Below, in pieces: positions 1-12,840 of a stretch of 64,000 nucleotides of DNA. The position numbers and the translations under genes were made by a program. Source of the stretch: Tetranychus cinnabarinus (taxonomy: Eukaryota > Arthropoda > Arachnida > Trombidiformes > Tetranychidae); assembly GCA_022266195.1 (NCBI GenBank), contig WHVY01000005.1:5518001-5582000 (forward strand), written 5' to 3'. Under the pieces are notes generated by a model. That model worked only from the letters and a program-made list of their open reading frames with translations. It ran no database searches and was not told the origin of the DNA. How positions within the stretch are numbered: position 1 is the first letter of the stretch; each line of letters starts with the position of its first letter.

Positions 1-2767
1 ATCAATTCTATTTCTGCTTCTATTTTAGTAAGTTTTATATTAAAGTAAAATTTTGTAGCATGAATTTGACGCATACTGAACTCTAAACACAAATATCATT
101 TAAAAATGAAACGATATTTATTTTCTGCATACAGCAGCATTTTTTATACATATTTTAGATGATCTTTCAACATGATATCTAAATTTATTACAGAAATTTA
201 TTTCAATTCAGTTAATCCTGAATAGTAAAGAAATCCAGTCAGTAGTGAGGTCATCAATTCTACATTCGATACAGGACCGATTCATCTGGATGCAAATTTT
301 ATGCAGTTTAAGACCAAGAGATCATCTTTCTGTCAACATGTTAAAACTTCTAGCAAGTTCAAGTGAACGCATTTGATTCAGACGCTTTATTGCTAATGAA
401 CATTAACGTTGAAAAACTTCGTTGAGTGAAATCAAGTCGATAAGCCGAACAATCGCAATGAATAAAGAACCAGTTTTCGTTAACCGATGAATAAAATTAC
501 AAAGTGTTTAAAAATGATGATTAAAGAAGCATCAATGAGTTATTTGTTCATTTACAGTTCAACTCTTCATTTGAATCCTTGAAAGTGTTGATTGAAATCA
601 TGGTTGATGGTGTTATTGATTACCATCAAATCATGAATGTCATTCTGACGATTAAATTAATTAACGGAAACTGAAAAAAAGTAAACAATCCAAGTAGACA
701 GAAACTGATGAACTGATCAAAATTGACTGAATAGAGATTAGAATTGCGTTAATCATAATCACGATAATGACCAGGAAAAAAAGGCCACACAAATCCTAAT
801 GATAGTTATGGTGATGATGATGAGGGTGGGAATTTGGCTGGTTAAGAGGTTGATCCAGTTGATGATGATCAAAATGATATGAACAGTTGAAGTGTTTGTA
901 AAAAAGCGATGATGAAAAAAGAGATGAATCAATGTCTTTACAAATGAAAAGAAAGACTTTTGGTTGTCCTGAAAAAGCAAACATTGGGACAGTTTTTTCC
1001 TCATCCAATGTTTACTTTTGAAATTTTGTCTTCTTCTTCATTCTCATGGAAATTTTCATTTTTTCATCTTCTTCTGTATTTCCCTTGCTATTCAATTGCA
1101 ACTGACGAAATGAGGATCAACATGATGAAAAATTCTAGTCGAAATAAATGTTCAATCTGTACTTTTTTGCACTCAACAAGTTTACAAGTATCGAGTTAAT
1201 GTTTCATTGATCAAAAACAAAGATGATGTTATCATGATTTATCCACTGTAATTCATCATTCTCATCTTGTTATCATTGCGCTCCAAGATTATTCATCCAG
1301 AAAAAGGTTAAAAATATCTTTTCCATCACTTGTTAATCTAATAGAAACGACAATCAAAAGAATCACAATTGAATCAGACAATTCAGTCCATTTTTTATTC
1401 AAATTTACCTTTTCCATTTCATCAACATTCATTAATTTTTTGGTAAAATTTTTCTTTAAACTAAATTTCAATAATTCATCACATTTTGCTTTAAATAGAC
1501 TCAAGTTATCCTGGAAATCAGTGGATGAAACAAATGACTTTTCATCCAAAGTCATCGGAAATTTTACCAAAGCAAAGAAAAATTGAAAACTGAAAGATTA
1601 ATTGAAATTTTCAAATTAACAGTCAATCATTTACATTGAATAAACAAATTAAAATTGACATCTTTGAGCCTTTTTTAATGTTCTTGTGACATTAAACCAA
1701 ATGACAAATAAACAAGTGCAACAAATTTTCCCATCGATATACATTTTCATATTTAAATATTGTCATCAATTGGGTTTTCTAAGACAATTAGCCAACAGAT
1801 TTTAATTGCGATCAAAGGCGCTATCAAGTTGATTAAAGGTTACAACTGTTGGCTGTATCGGTGGTTTAAAAAGACATAAAACAAGCCTGAGAACCAAAGA
1901 TGTTTAATTACTTTTCTGTTGTTTATAAATTGTAACAAATGCAAATGGCTAATCCATCTTTTGGTTTACATCGTCAATAACTTTATGTCCCTTCATCGTC
2001 ATTACCAGGACTAAGAGTGAAAGTTGTCTTAATCTTTGTCTTTCCAAGTCTTGTCAATCTTTCTCACTCTCACTCCATCATCATCATCATCATCAACACC
2101 ATCAATAGCACAATCAAACTGAATCCTGACGAATCATGCATTTATCTTCTCTTTCTTTTCTTGCCTTTCCTTGTGAAAATAGCGTCAACTTGTAACGGAA
2201 CATCAATGAATGACGATCCGTTATTTAGCCAAGAATCTTCATCTAATATTAATTAAGATACAGTCGTCTTCTTCATCTCATCTTCATCACTTTTCCTCAC
2301 TCTTTATCATCTTTCCATTTGAAAGTCAACCTTTTTCTTTTGCTTCTTCTTTTCTTCATTCATTCCATTCATCAAATCTAATTGAATCAGTGTATTTCAA
2401 AGTAACCACAATTTTTCGCCATCGTCAACTCGTCTTCTCACATGTGAACCATTGTTTCGTTGTTGTGCCATTTGTTTCAATGGATAAAAGACCATAGTCA
2501 AGGGTCATCATTATCATCTTTATCTTCTTCTTCATCATTTGCTTTTCATCTCTTTTTCATAATCAATTTAATGGTGAAAAATAAATAGAATAAAGAGTTT
2601 CATAGAAACTTACCTTCATCTATTCATCTTATTCAACCTTGTTCATTCATCGCTTTTCAACTATTTCACAGTTGTTCACCTTTTTCATTATTTATCATTC
2701 ACTTTCTCCCCTTTCTCTCAACAATTGCTGATTAATTTACCAAATCAACAAGTTGTACAATTGACAA
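1..2767. other. Non-coding region upstream of the SoxE gene
   Basis: AT-rich sequence with short CAT/GAT-rich stretches (about 790-900 and 2080-2110). The longest open frame is 1289-1570 on the minus strand (93 codons). It has no recognisable domain, no splice partner that I can see and no neighbour of the same kind, so I do not call it a gene. The part just before 2768 probably contains the SoxE promoter and 5' UTR, but I see no clear TATA box. Confidence 0.5.
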
Positions 2768-5700
2768 ATGAATGATGATTTGTTTAACAAACAAATAGTA
2801 TCAATTGATTGTAGTGATTCTTCATTGACCCTGCCAGTGGACAATTTACTGTCAAAGTGCAATGAATTTAAACTAATTACATTAACACCTGATTCAAAAA
2901 TGTTGTCATCAGGGTCATCTTCTGTTTCTTCCCTGTCTTCCTCGTCCTCTTCACTTTCTTCTTCTCCTGCTTCCTCCATTTCACCCAATGTGACCTCATT
3001 AACGATATCATCAGTCTCCAAAGTCAATGGTAATCGGAAATGGTCCAATGGTGAAAAACAAGTTCAACTGGCATCATCAATCAATGATGCTGTCACCAAA
3101 GTATTGAATGGTTATGATTGGACATTGGTTACAACAGCTTCTCGGTCAGCGTCAACAGCCAAACTCAAGATTCACGTTAAAAGGCCAATGAATGCTTTCA
3201 TGGTTTGGGCTCAAGCAGCAAGAAGGAAACTTGCAGATCAATATCCTCATCTTCATAACGCCGAGTTGAGTAAATCACTAGGTAAACTGTGGAGGTAAGT
3301 CATTTATATTCAACAAGCGAATTAAAGTTGACATTCTCGACATTTATGATTTGCTTTTTAACCTTTTGCTCCATGGAAAACATGGTTGACCTTAGGTTAA
3401 TCCAGATAATACAGTTGATGAGTTGAAATTGAAATCTTTAGAGGGTTAATTTTCTTTGATTCAACTTGTTAATGGGTTTCCTTTTTCCGATAATCTTTCT
3501 CGATCAGATGAGATGTTCCGATTAATGAAGGAATTAATTTGATGTTTAAAATGTTCTTATGTCAGGGTTTTGAGTGAAGAAGAAAAGAAACCGTTCATGG
3601 AAGAAGCTGAAAGACTTCGATTGATTCATAAAACTGCTCATCCCGATTACAAATATCAACCTCGAAGACGGAAAAGTGGTAAAACTGAATCCAATGAAGG
3701 CCCATCTTCATCGAAAAGTAAACCAACATCATCACCATCAACCAATGTTACTACCTGTTCGTCTTCCTTCAACTCATCTTCATCTTCATCCTCGTCCTCC
3801 TCCTCATCATCACCTGGTTTTAAATCAAATGCATCTTATGATGTTGAAACTGATTTCACTGATCCACCAAATAAAAGGAGATTATCAAAACGATCAGCCT
3901 ACAGGTAAACAATGAGAAAAAAACTATTCTTTGATTATTTCAAATTAATAATGATGGTGTTTATATTAATGCAATGGTTGATAATCAAAATTTAAAGTTA
4001 TCTAAGATGTTTGTCTTGAATAACGTTAGTACCGAAAGTTCTGAGTTTGCATGCCATCAAAGGCTTTTCTTCACTGGAAAAAGCCGCTGGAAAGGAAAAC
4101 CGATTTAAATGTAGATTGTCTTTAGAATTAGCATTATTTTTGTCGAAGTTGTGAAGATGGGCCAAACAGTTCTGAGCTCTGTATGCAAAGTCAGTCGACA
4201 GGTTATATGGAAGTGAAAAAATAGAATGCCAAGATAATTTTTGAATAAAACAAATTGCAATCAATAAATATTTATCGATAGCGATTAAATCTTTGCTGTA
4301 ATCCTCATCAACTCGAGTGTATTTGCATCATCATATGATGAAATTCCCGTGATAACGAAGAAAAACTGCCTTAGTTGGCTCAACTGAATATTCATGCTTT
4401 ATTAAATGTGTATACCGGGTGCATTGAATATCTATTTCTCCTTCCATCAAATAACGAAGCTGAATCAGATGTCCAAACTTGTAGAGCGAACGATTCAGGA
4501 AGATTTTTTTCCATAGCTTGATTCGTCTTGATTGAGAGATTAAACTATTCTCAATACAGTCCGAAACCAGATGTCATTGTTGTTTGATATACACATGTAT
4601 ACATTTGTATTTAGGCACATTACAATCGCTCCATGTTTGCTTCGAGGTTTCCTTGATTAGATTTTGCTCGACTTGAATATGGTTTTATGAGATAAGGTTA
4701 AAGAACTGCTGCGATTCCGTTCTTTGAACAACTGGTTAATATTAGCGCGGCAATATTCCAATTCTCGATGATTAACAAAGAGACACTTTCTTCCTGGTTA
4801 CTAATACAGTATTTGATGTAATTTATCATTTCCATTTATTTGCATTCACCAATCTGGTTTAAATGAATAAGTATGGTGTAAACAGCGAGGAAGATCAGGC
4901 AGCACCATTATTAATCCAGTAGCCATGTATTTAACGTTTGAATCAAAGTTTTTGTTTATCCGATATTTTTTTGCCTGTATTGAGAAATAAATAATTGCAC
5001 ATTATAATTTCACAACAATTGAAAGTAAATAATGTATTAAACTTTCCTTGGCTATGAGTTTAACTTACAAAATAAACTGTCATTAAACTGTCCAGATGAT
5101 GCTTATCAAAGGCGTTATCGTGATGTAAAAAAGTCATCTTCAATGTTTGACATTACGTAGTTGAGCCCAGCCCAACACATTGAAAGAATTGCTTTGAATT
5201 TTATACTTGACAAATCATCCATACATCCAGACTGCATGTTTTGATCCCCCTGCAATTCATTTAATTTAAAAAAATGACGAGATGTTAGTTATGAATGTAA
5301 ATTATCAACAAGATCCTTCTCGGTTGTCAAACCAAATTCACTTGTAAACCGTTGATGTAACTTTGTCAATTATTTGCTACAATAAGAAAAAGAATATAGT
5401 TTCAAGAATTTGAGCCATTTTAACTCACAATTGAAATGATTAATCAGGAAAACTTGATAAACACTGAACAAATTACTAATTGACATCAATAAAACATTAA
5501 ATAAAGTAAAACGCAAAATATAGAAATTACATTTTGTTTGAATTTCCGTCATTAGATGGCGCCACTTAACAGCAACAAAACCAGGATTTTTTGAAACTTT
5601 TCAGCTTCTCATTCAGGAATTTATTGAGTTTTTACTGACTGGAATTATTCAATGACCGTTCTGAAAAGAGAAATGTAAAAGTTATTCATTTAAAGATGAT

Positions 5701-8700
5701 AAAACTTAACTGGATAAATCAGTTGCAACATAAAAATTCTTATTTTATACAATTTAATGATTGCTTTTGCCCCATTTGATTAACCATTAAAAAGATTAAA
5801 TTTGTAATGAAAAATAGCCAAATAATAACATTAATTATCTATTTAGTTCAAAAGAAACTCTAATTATTAATTTATTCAACTAAAATTATGTTATTCAAAT
5901 TTGTTTTCAAATGCTTAAAACAATTTGTAAATCATTTGTTAAGGTTAAGGTTGAATCAGTGGTGAAACCGAACTAAATTAAGAATCTGTTTCCTGCAGCA
6001 AATTCAACGAATTTACTATTTAAACCAACCATAAATTAACTTACCTATGTTTTAAAACCTGTTTGCTCCAGGTAATCAGAATAGATCAACTGGTGATCAA
6101 TAAATCACAGCCTTATAAGAGCAAAGTCACATTTCCATGTAAAGTAAATCTAATGGATAAATCGCAATCTGCAAAGAAAATTAAATCTTTTCAAAAATGT
6201 TTTCTTCTGTTATCAATCTGTTTCCATACAATCTAGATTTAAAATCAGTTGATGGATGGTTATTCAACCAATTTTCCCTTCTAATACTAATTGTGACACA
6301 TAGACACTAAGTGAATGATAATTAGGTCCGGTATAAATAGCATTCAGTCTGATTAAAATGGACTAACATGTATTAGTATACGTGTTGGTCAGAAAGAGTA
6401 AAGGTTTTGCGACAAATCAGATTAAATGGTGGTTCAAACACTTTACTACAGCTAAATGTTTAGTTAATTAACGTTACTCTTAACTGATTAATCGTGACTC
6501 CGATTACCTTGAATTAACGGTTGTAAGATGAGTAAAAGATGGTCGGCTTTAAAGATGAAGAAGGATGAAGAAGACTGCAAACAAATAAATCAACAGAAAT
6601 GATTTAAAGCCAAATTAGGAGTTAATGCTACAATTGATAAAGAAAAATGATTCAGCCATATAAGCGGCAATCAAAGTTCGTCTGTTATTAAATCTGTTAG
6701 AAGCCAGTGCAGCATTGAAACGGTTTAATTAAAGCAGCCCAATCAACCCAAAGGAAAGGAGATTATCTTTTAGTCAATATCTGTCTTGATGATTAACATG
6801 ATGAGAATGTTGATGTTGAACACGCAGCTTGACCCTGAAATGAATGAATGAATTAATGAATGAATCAGTGAACCATTGGATTGAAACACCAAGATGAGAA
6901 GATGATGATTAAGATGAAGCCGACAAAAATATACATCAACAATTAATTTTGTTGGCCTTAGGGTTAAATCAATTTTCATCCTTTGCACATTACAGTCATA
7001 CAAACACACACACACACACACACTTGATTATTATCAATCGGCTTGAACCAGTCATACCAAACATTGAAAATTCAACAGACACATCCAAGCCCTCCCCCAC
7101 CCCTCTGTCATCCACTTGCTTCACCATCATCATCATCCTCTCTTACTTTTTTCACTTACTTCTTCTGGAATCTTGTTTATGGCCAAGAGGAGTTTACCTT
7201 TTTTTTATCAACTATCTTCTTCAGCTCAATGTTGGTTGAACCCATCAACAAGGAATGAGATTTTTTCTACTTCTTCTCCTAAGCAAGAAGATGAAAGATG
7301 ATGAAAGATGGTGATGATGAGAAAAAAAGAGAGAAAAGAAAGAGAAAAATAAACGTGAATGAGAGGTTTGTTGACCTTTGACATGAGTTCAATAAAAGCA
7401 TTTTACAGCATTTTTTATTCAAGACTTGATGCTTGGTTATACATATTCCGTGTGAACAAAATGATGAAAGAATTTGCCTGAGAAAAGGAAAAGATGAAAA
7501 AAGTAAAAGAACACGAAGAGAGGAACGATGATGATGATGATGTGAAGGAAAGGAAAAAACGAGAGAGAGAGAGAGAAAGATGATAGATAAATCTCTTCAG
7601 ATTGAATTATCTTCGCCAGTATTTCATGGGGAAAACAATAACCAGTAACAATTATCAACCAACAATCAACATCGGAGATTACATTATACACTTTTATCCT
7701 TAATATACCAAATATTTACCTTCCCAATGATTGAAGACACAGGTTGTACAAAAAAAGTGTATAAAACTATAAATTAATACAAACTATTTGATTACACAAT
7801 TGATAGACCAGTGACTAAACAAAATGGCTGTTAAAAACGGCAATGCCGTTTACCATTAATAATTTACCATTGCCATTGGTAACTTGAAACAAAAAGATTG
7901 TTTGTCTGTTGTCTTGGTAGCCAATTGGTTTTACCGGTTTTCTGGTTAACTTTTTGCTTCATCTTCTTCTTGTTTAATTATCCCTGTTAATTGAAATTGT
8001 TGATCATTAAATAAATGGATTAATTTTTTAATTGATCAATGAGCTAAATGGAAGAGGAAGAAAAAGGTATTTAATGTTGCATTGATTTACTAATTTACAT
8101 AATCACTGAAGAGGAAAGGAAAGTTGAAAATTTTAAAAATAACGCGAAAATTTTCAAACCAATCAAGATTGGATCCAATTTTAACTCATTTTCTGGTCTC
8201 TCAGTTGTTTGATTAATGACAATTTATTTATATATCAATACTTTTACTTGATAAGTGAGTTTTGTTTTTCTTGGTGTTTATTTTTTGAGTTTATTCATGT
8301 GAAAAGGTTCATCATTTAAATCCAAAGGATAAATTATTATGATTGATTTAGGTTACAATCAGTTGTCCATTCCCGTTAATATAAGTGTATCCACCATTTG
8401 TTAACCAACAACATCATCTCGTAAGATTACAGGGTGATTCTCATCAATAGATTTATCTTAAAGATTCTCAATGTTGATAAGTAATTAATGCTGACAATTA
8501 AGTTCTCTTCTAATTCTAATGAGCATACACGGAATTAATATCAAATGATTAGCTTTACTGTAACTCATAAGATGGGTTATAAACAGGCTGATGCATATCT
8601 ACAAGGTTATACATTGAACCAGAAAAGTTTTATCTTGTATTTACTGGATTATCTTATAAAATGAGTTACAATTTAACAATTTACTCTGAATTGTAACAAA

Positions 8701-11700
8701 ACCAAGCAATCAAAAGATGGATAATCAATTAAATGTGAAATTTGCAAGTTTGAAAATTACGCGTTTTGCCTTTTCTCATCAACCAATCGTAGACTTTTTG
8801 TCTCAAGTCAAAATTTTTCCGTTACCATGTGAACCTAACTGTTAAAAATTTTACACATTAGAGATTAGTTTTAATAATTAAAACAATTATTTTTGAGTTG
8901 AACAGAAGCAGACAGCTTAAAGATAGTTTAACCCTGATAGACAATAGGATAAATGTGATTATCATTCATCAAAAACATTAACATTGACATGACAATTTGA
9001 AATGATTAAAATCCAACAAGTGTCATCTTTAATAGTACTTTGTTTCATGTGTATTTATACTGTTAAAGCTTACAGTCTGTCTAATAATTTTCTTCTCTTT
9101 TTTTTATTGCAGTGAAACCAGAAAAAGTGCCTTCTATTATACAGCCAATAGCAACACCAGCAACAATGATAATAATAAAAACAGTAAATCATCAAACCGT
9201 TTGCCTCTCACAAAATTCACCAGCAACACAAAGAATTACTGCAACACCAGCAACCCATCAAGCGAGTCTTCAACACATAATATTGCCACCAACTATCCTA
9301 CAGTTGTTACAAGAGCAAGTACATCACTGCCACTACAACCACCACCACCACCACCATCATCATTATCATCATCATTACTATCATCAACAACATCGACTCA
9401 AGAAACTGGTACATTGGTCATAACACCTCCGTCAAACCTTCAAAGTGTAATAAATGTCAAAGACCTTAAAAAAAGTAGAGAATCAGGTATAAGTTGAAAC
9501 ATTACGTTCATTGAACCAGTGAACAACCAAAAAGAGGAGAAGAAAAAAGATGGAGCAATTAACTGATTATGCTAGTTTAATCAAGTTTGCTCTTCTCTCG
9601 ATTAGTGTATTAACTCAGAATTAAGGCAAGAGTGTAAATGGCTTGACATTGCCTTTGATGTATTGACAAGTAATTAGTTTGATTTCACCAAATTTTTTCT
9701 TCTTTTTTTCTCTTCTATCCATTCAACTACAGAGAGATGATGAAGATAGTTTTTTATGATGCTAATAATTATGATGAGGATAATGATAATGTTTACTGTG
9801 AACATATAATACATTTATATTTTTGCTTCTTCTCCTGCTATTTGATACATTTTTAATGAATGATACAATTAGCGTTATTAGGATTGATGTAGTGGTAACT
9901 CTTGAAAGGGTCAAAAAATAAGGGATTGAAAGTTAAACTTGTCATTGAAATTGAATATTATCTGAATCAGTTGATTCTGTGATGAGCTTGAATCAAAAAA
10001 AAAAGCTTGAAGTGAATCTAAAAACCTTTCAAGGTTAGGCTAATGTCAGTATTTTCAGTACCATTATGATTATTATTGCCTTTAGGTGATTTGATTGAAG
10101 AAGCAATAAGAAGAGAGATTTTTTTACTCTCAGAAAATTGAGATTTCATCATCATCTTCATTACTTCTAAGCTCATTCCAATCATTCCAAGACTTGTCCT
10201 TCAGGGTAAAATATAATATTATGAAATAATTTATTCCCAATAATATTGATAATAATAATAGGAAGGTAAACATTGAAATTGATGTTCAAAGAAGCGCAGG
10301 TTTAACCAATCACCAGAATCAACTTCAATCCTTCCACTTTCATCAACAATGTCAGGAAACCAAATGAACTTGAACAATATTTTTCTTGCCAACAATTAAT
10401 CTAAATCTGTTCATGGATTGAAGGATTATAATCAAATGTAGATTGATGTTGATAAATACCGTTTCTGACCATTTCTCCGTCTATTAATAAGGTTTGATTG
10501 AGTTGATTAGGAAGCCAGTAAAAGTTGTAATTTAGTTGATCTCATTCCCATCAAAGGTAACAAACAAAGCTATCATGTGATAAACTAGTAAGCTCTATTT
10601 TTTCATCATTATTTTCATCATCATCATCATTCTTATTGTATGAATGGTTATAAAGTGCATAGTGATTTAAAAATGGACTCAAAAATGATTGGCAATTTAA
10701 ACAGGCAGACAAAAGCGATTTGATTTTTTGTTACAATTGTGATTATAAATTGATGATTTAGTGTTTACTTACCTTGCTCACTGTTGACAACAGTTTGTTG
10801 CTATTTAATTGATTGAAGCTTTTTTGCATTATAAGATCAACTATCGATACAACTCGATCAACATAAGCTGAACCAGAATTAATTTGTATCTCTACAACTG
10901 ATCCCTTCAGATAGGTTTGACTTGGAAAACAGAGAAAATTTGAGATTTCATTTTAATTGGGTTTCCATTGAAAGTGATTGCCATGAGCAGCAAAAATGAT
11001 GATTGGTGTAAAAAACATGAAATTGAGTTGATTTCCAATGAGTTGATTAGAGCAGTTATTAGTTTTACTGTAAAAATGATAATTTAAGGATACTTGAGAG
11101 TCGATTGGACTTTTAATACATTCTCAAGATGTTTGATTATGATTAGTAAATTGCGAATAGGATTAGGAAAGAAACCAAAAAATATTCAAGGTACCCAATC
11201 ATCTGGAAAAATAAGCACTTATCTAATCATGCGATTGATAACAATTTAGGATTACTTTTCATTTCGTCTAACTGCTCAGTTAGAAATGAGTTAAATTGCT
11301 GTAAATCTAATGTTGATCCATGTATCAAGGCTGGTCAATGGTGATTGCCTTCGTCAAGGTGAAAGTGTTTGACCCAAGACACAATCTGTAATTACTGGAA
11401 ACCCAAAAAGCGACTTTGGGTTTGCATGTTAATGAATGGTAATGCTTTGGGTTGCCATTAACACACGCCTTTGTGATAGACTTGAGTGGGTTTTTATTTA
11501 ACATTACATTAATATTATTGCCCAAGTAATATATTAAAGCAGAGAGAAAGTGAAAGATGATTATGATTATTTCTCATGCCAATTGAGTATAATTACAATT
11601 AATTTGATCCAATTTAGAAAGGCATCCTTGATCTTTTTTAATAGTTAAGGACAAATCTTATTGTATTAACTGTATTATAAAGACTTGAACAGGAAACACC

Positions 11701-12840
11701 AGAAAAAAAGCGAACGATGGGAATGTGAAAGAATTATCAGAATCAAAAATTAAATCTATCACAATTTTAATGGAAGTTCAATGATCTCTCATCGCCATCA
11801 TCATTTTTCTCTCTTTTTTTTCCTTCACTCTTCTTGTTGCTTGTTTTTTTGCACATATTAATGTATTCTTTCTCATTCTTTTTCATTTTTTTGTATCTTT
11901 TTTTTGTTCATTAGATTCAAATACCAATGTTGCCAAAAAGCATAAAGGACTATCATTTTATCAATCGTCATCGGAATTGATGTCATCCACTCAGTTGATA
12001 ATGGGTGAAACCTATCAACCCATAGAGAGGTTGGATTGTCCAAGCAATCAATCAACCTTGGAATACAAAAATGGTAATATTGTTGATCTGGATCCGGAGT
12101 CAATTGATAATTTAGAGAAAGGTGAACTTGATCAATATTTACCTTACCATTACAATGGTAGCAATGGCAATAACTTGTACAATTACATCAACAATGAAAA
12201 TGAGGCTGCAAGATATTCAACATCGCCATTAACACCAACACTGGCAGCATTGTGTTCAAACAAGAGCAACAATATGGATCCATCAACCGAACCATCAGCT
12301 TCTTCACCAGTCGATGTGATTTACAATTGGTCAAACCATTACATTTCATCTTTACAGCAACAACAAGAGGCTAATCAAGATGATTTACAGTCTGATCAAC
12401 TGAATCGGTATCCAGCCAACGAGGGTTCAACAGTCAAATCAGATGGCAACAATAACGCCAAGAATGTCAACAATAATGGCAAATTTGCTAAAGGCTCATT
12501 ATCATCGCCATCATCTAAAAGTTATTACATCAATGGATCAATCAACCCGTCAACATGCAATAGTCAATCATTATCACAAATAATTGGAGCTGGTCTTAGG
12601 AGTGGCTCTGATTACTCTCTACCTGTTGATGTCAATTCATACAGCTCATCAGTAAAGTCGAATCAAGATGGTGATTTAAATTATACATATTTAGAGGCAA
12701 ATTACAACAACAACAATCATAATGACAATAATAGTGATCATGAAAATGGCAATGAAAACAACCATAATTCAAAAGGAGCAACAGTAACGTCCAATTATTA
12801 CCATAATTACGAGTCAAACATTTTCTGGTCTTACCAATGA
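2768..12840 (+). CDS. SoxE: SoxE-group HMG-box transcription factor (Sox8/9/10, Drosophila Sox100B type)
   Basis: Four exons join in frame: 2768-3294, 3566-3904, 9113-9486 and 11915-12840, giving 721 aa. All introns are GT-AG. Residues about 111-134 contain VLNGYDWTLV, the SoxE dimerisation region found before the HMG box. The HMG box (about 136-215) begins HVKRPMNAFMVWAQAARRKL and continues across intron 1 to HPDYKYQPRRRK. The intron inside the box, just after GKLWR, is a known trait of SoxE genes. The rest is low complexity: a serine run and basic patch in exon 2, a proline run in exon 3, and an Asn/Ser/Gln-rich exon 4 that is probably the transactivation region. SoxE proteins are nuclear DNA-bending factors in gonad, neural and gut development. 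AATAAA signals follow at 12842 and 12876. The 5.2 kb and 2.4 kb introns are large for this genome and probably hold enhancers. Exons 3-4 are supported by frame and splice continuity more than by homology. Confidence 0.93.
5554..5562 (+). promoter_or_regulatory. CTCF-core-like motif AGATGGCGC
   Basis: TTAGATGGCGCCAC in SoxE intron 2 matches the CTCF core AG(A/G)(T/G)GGCG(C/G). The match is to sequence only; occupancy is unknown. Confidence 0.35.
7004..7023 (+). repeat. CA microsatellite
   Basis: About ten uninterrupted AC units in SoxE intron 2. Confidence 0.9.
9487..11914. other. SoxE intron 3 (2.4 kb)
   Basis: A non-coding intron between the proline-rich exon 3 and the terminal exon 4. The donor is CAG|GTATAA and the acceptor is TTAG. 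I see no gene or mobile element in it. Confidence 0.6.

Larger units (their letters stand above)
3905..9112. other. SoxE intron 2 (5.2 kb)
   Basis: No coding region is supported here. It contains a CA microsatellite (7004-7023), a GA run (about 7561-7577), CAT/GAT-rich patches and one CTCF-core-like site (5554). Its size and position downstream of the HMG box suggest regulatory content, which is inference only. Confidence 0.6.

Noticed and set aside
1289..1570. 93-codon ORF on the minus strand upstream of SoxE
   Set aside because: No domain, homologue or splice partner recognised; composition is that of AT-rich DNA and it is isolated.
11325..11525. 66-codon minus-strand ORF in SoxE intron 3
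   Set aside because: No domain and no splice connection; ordinary length for chance frames here.
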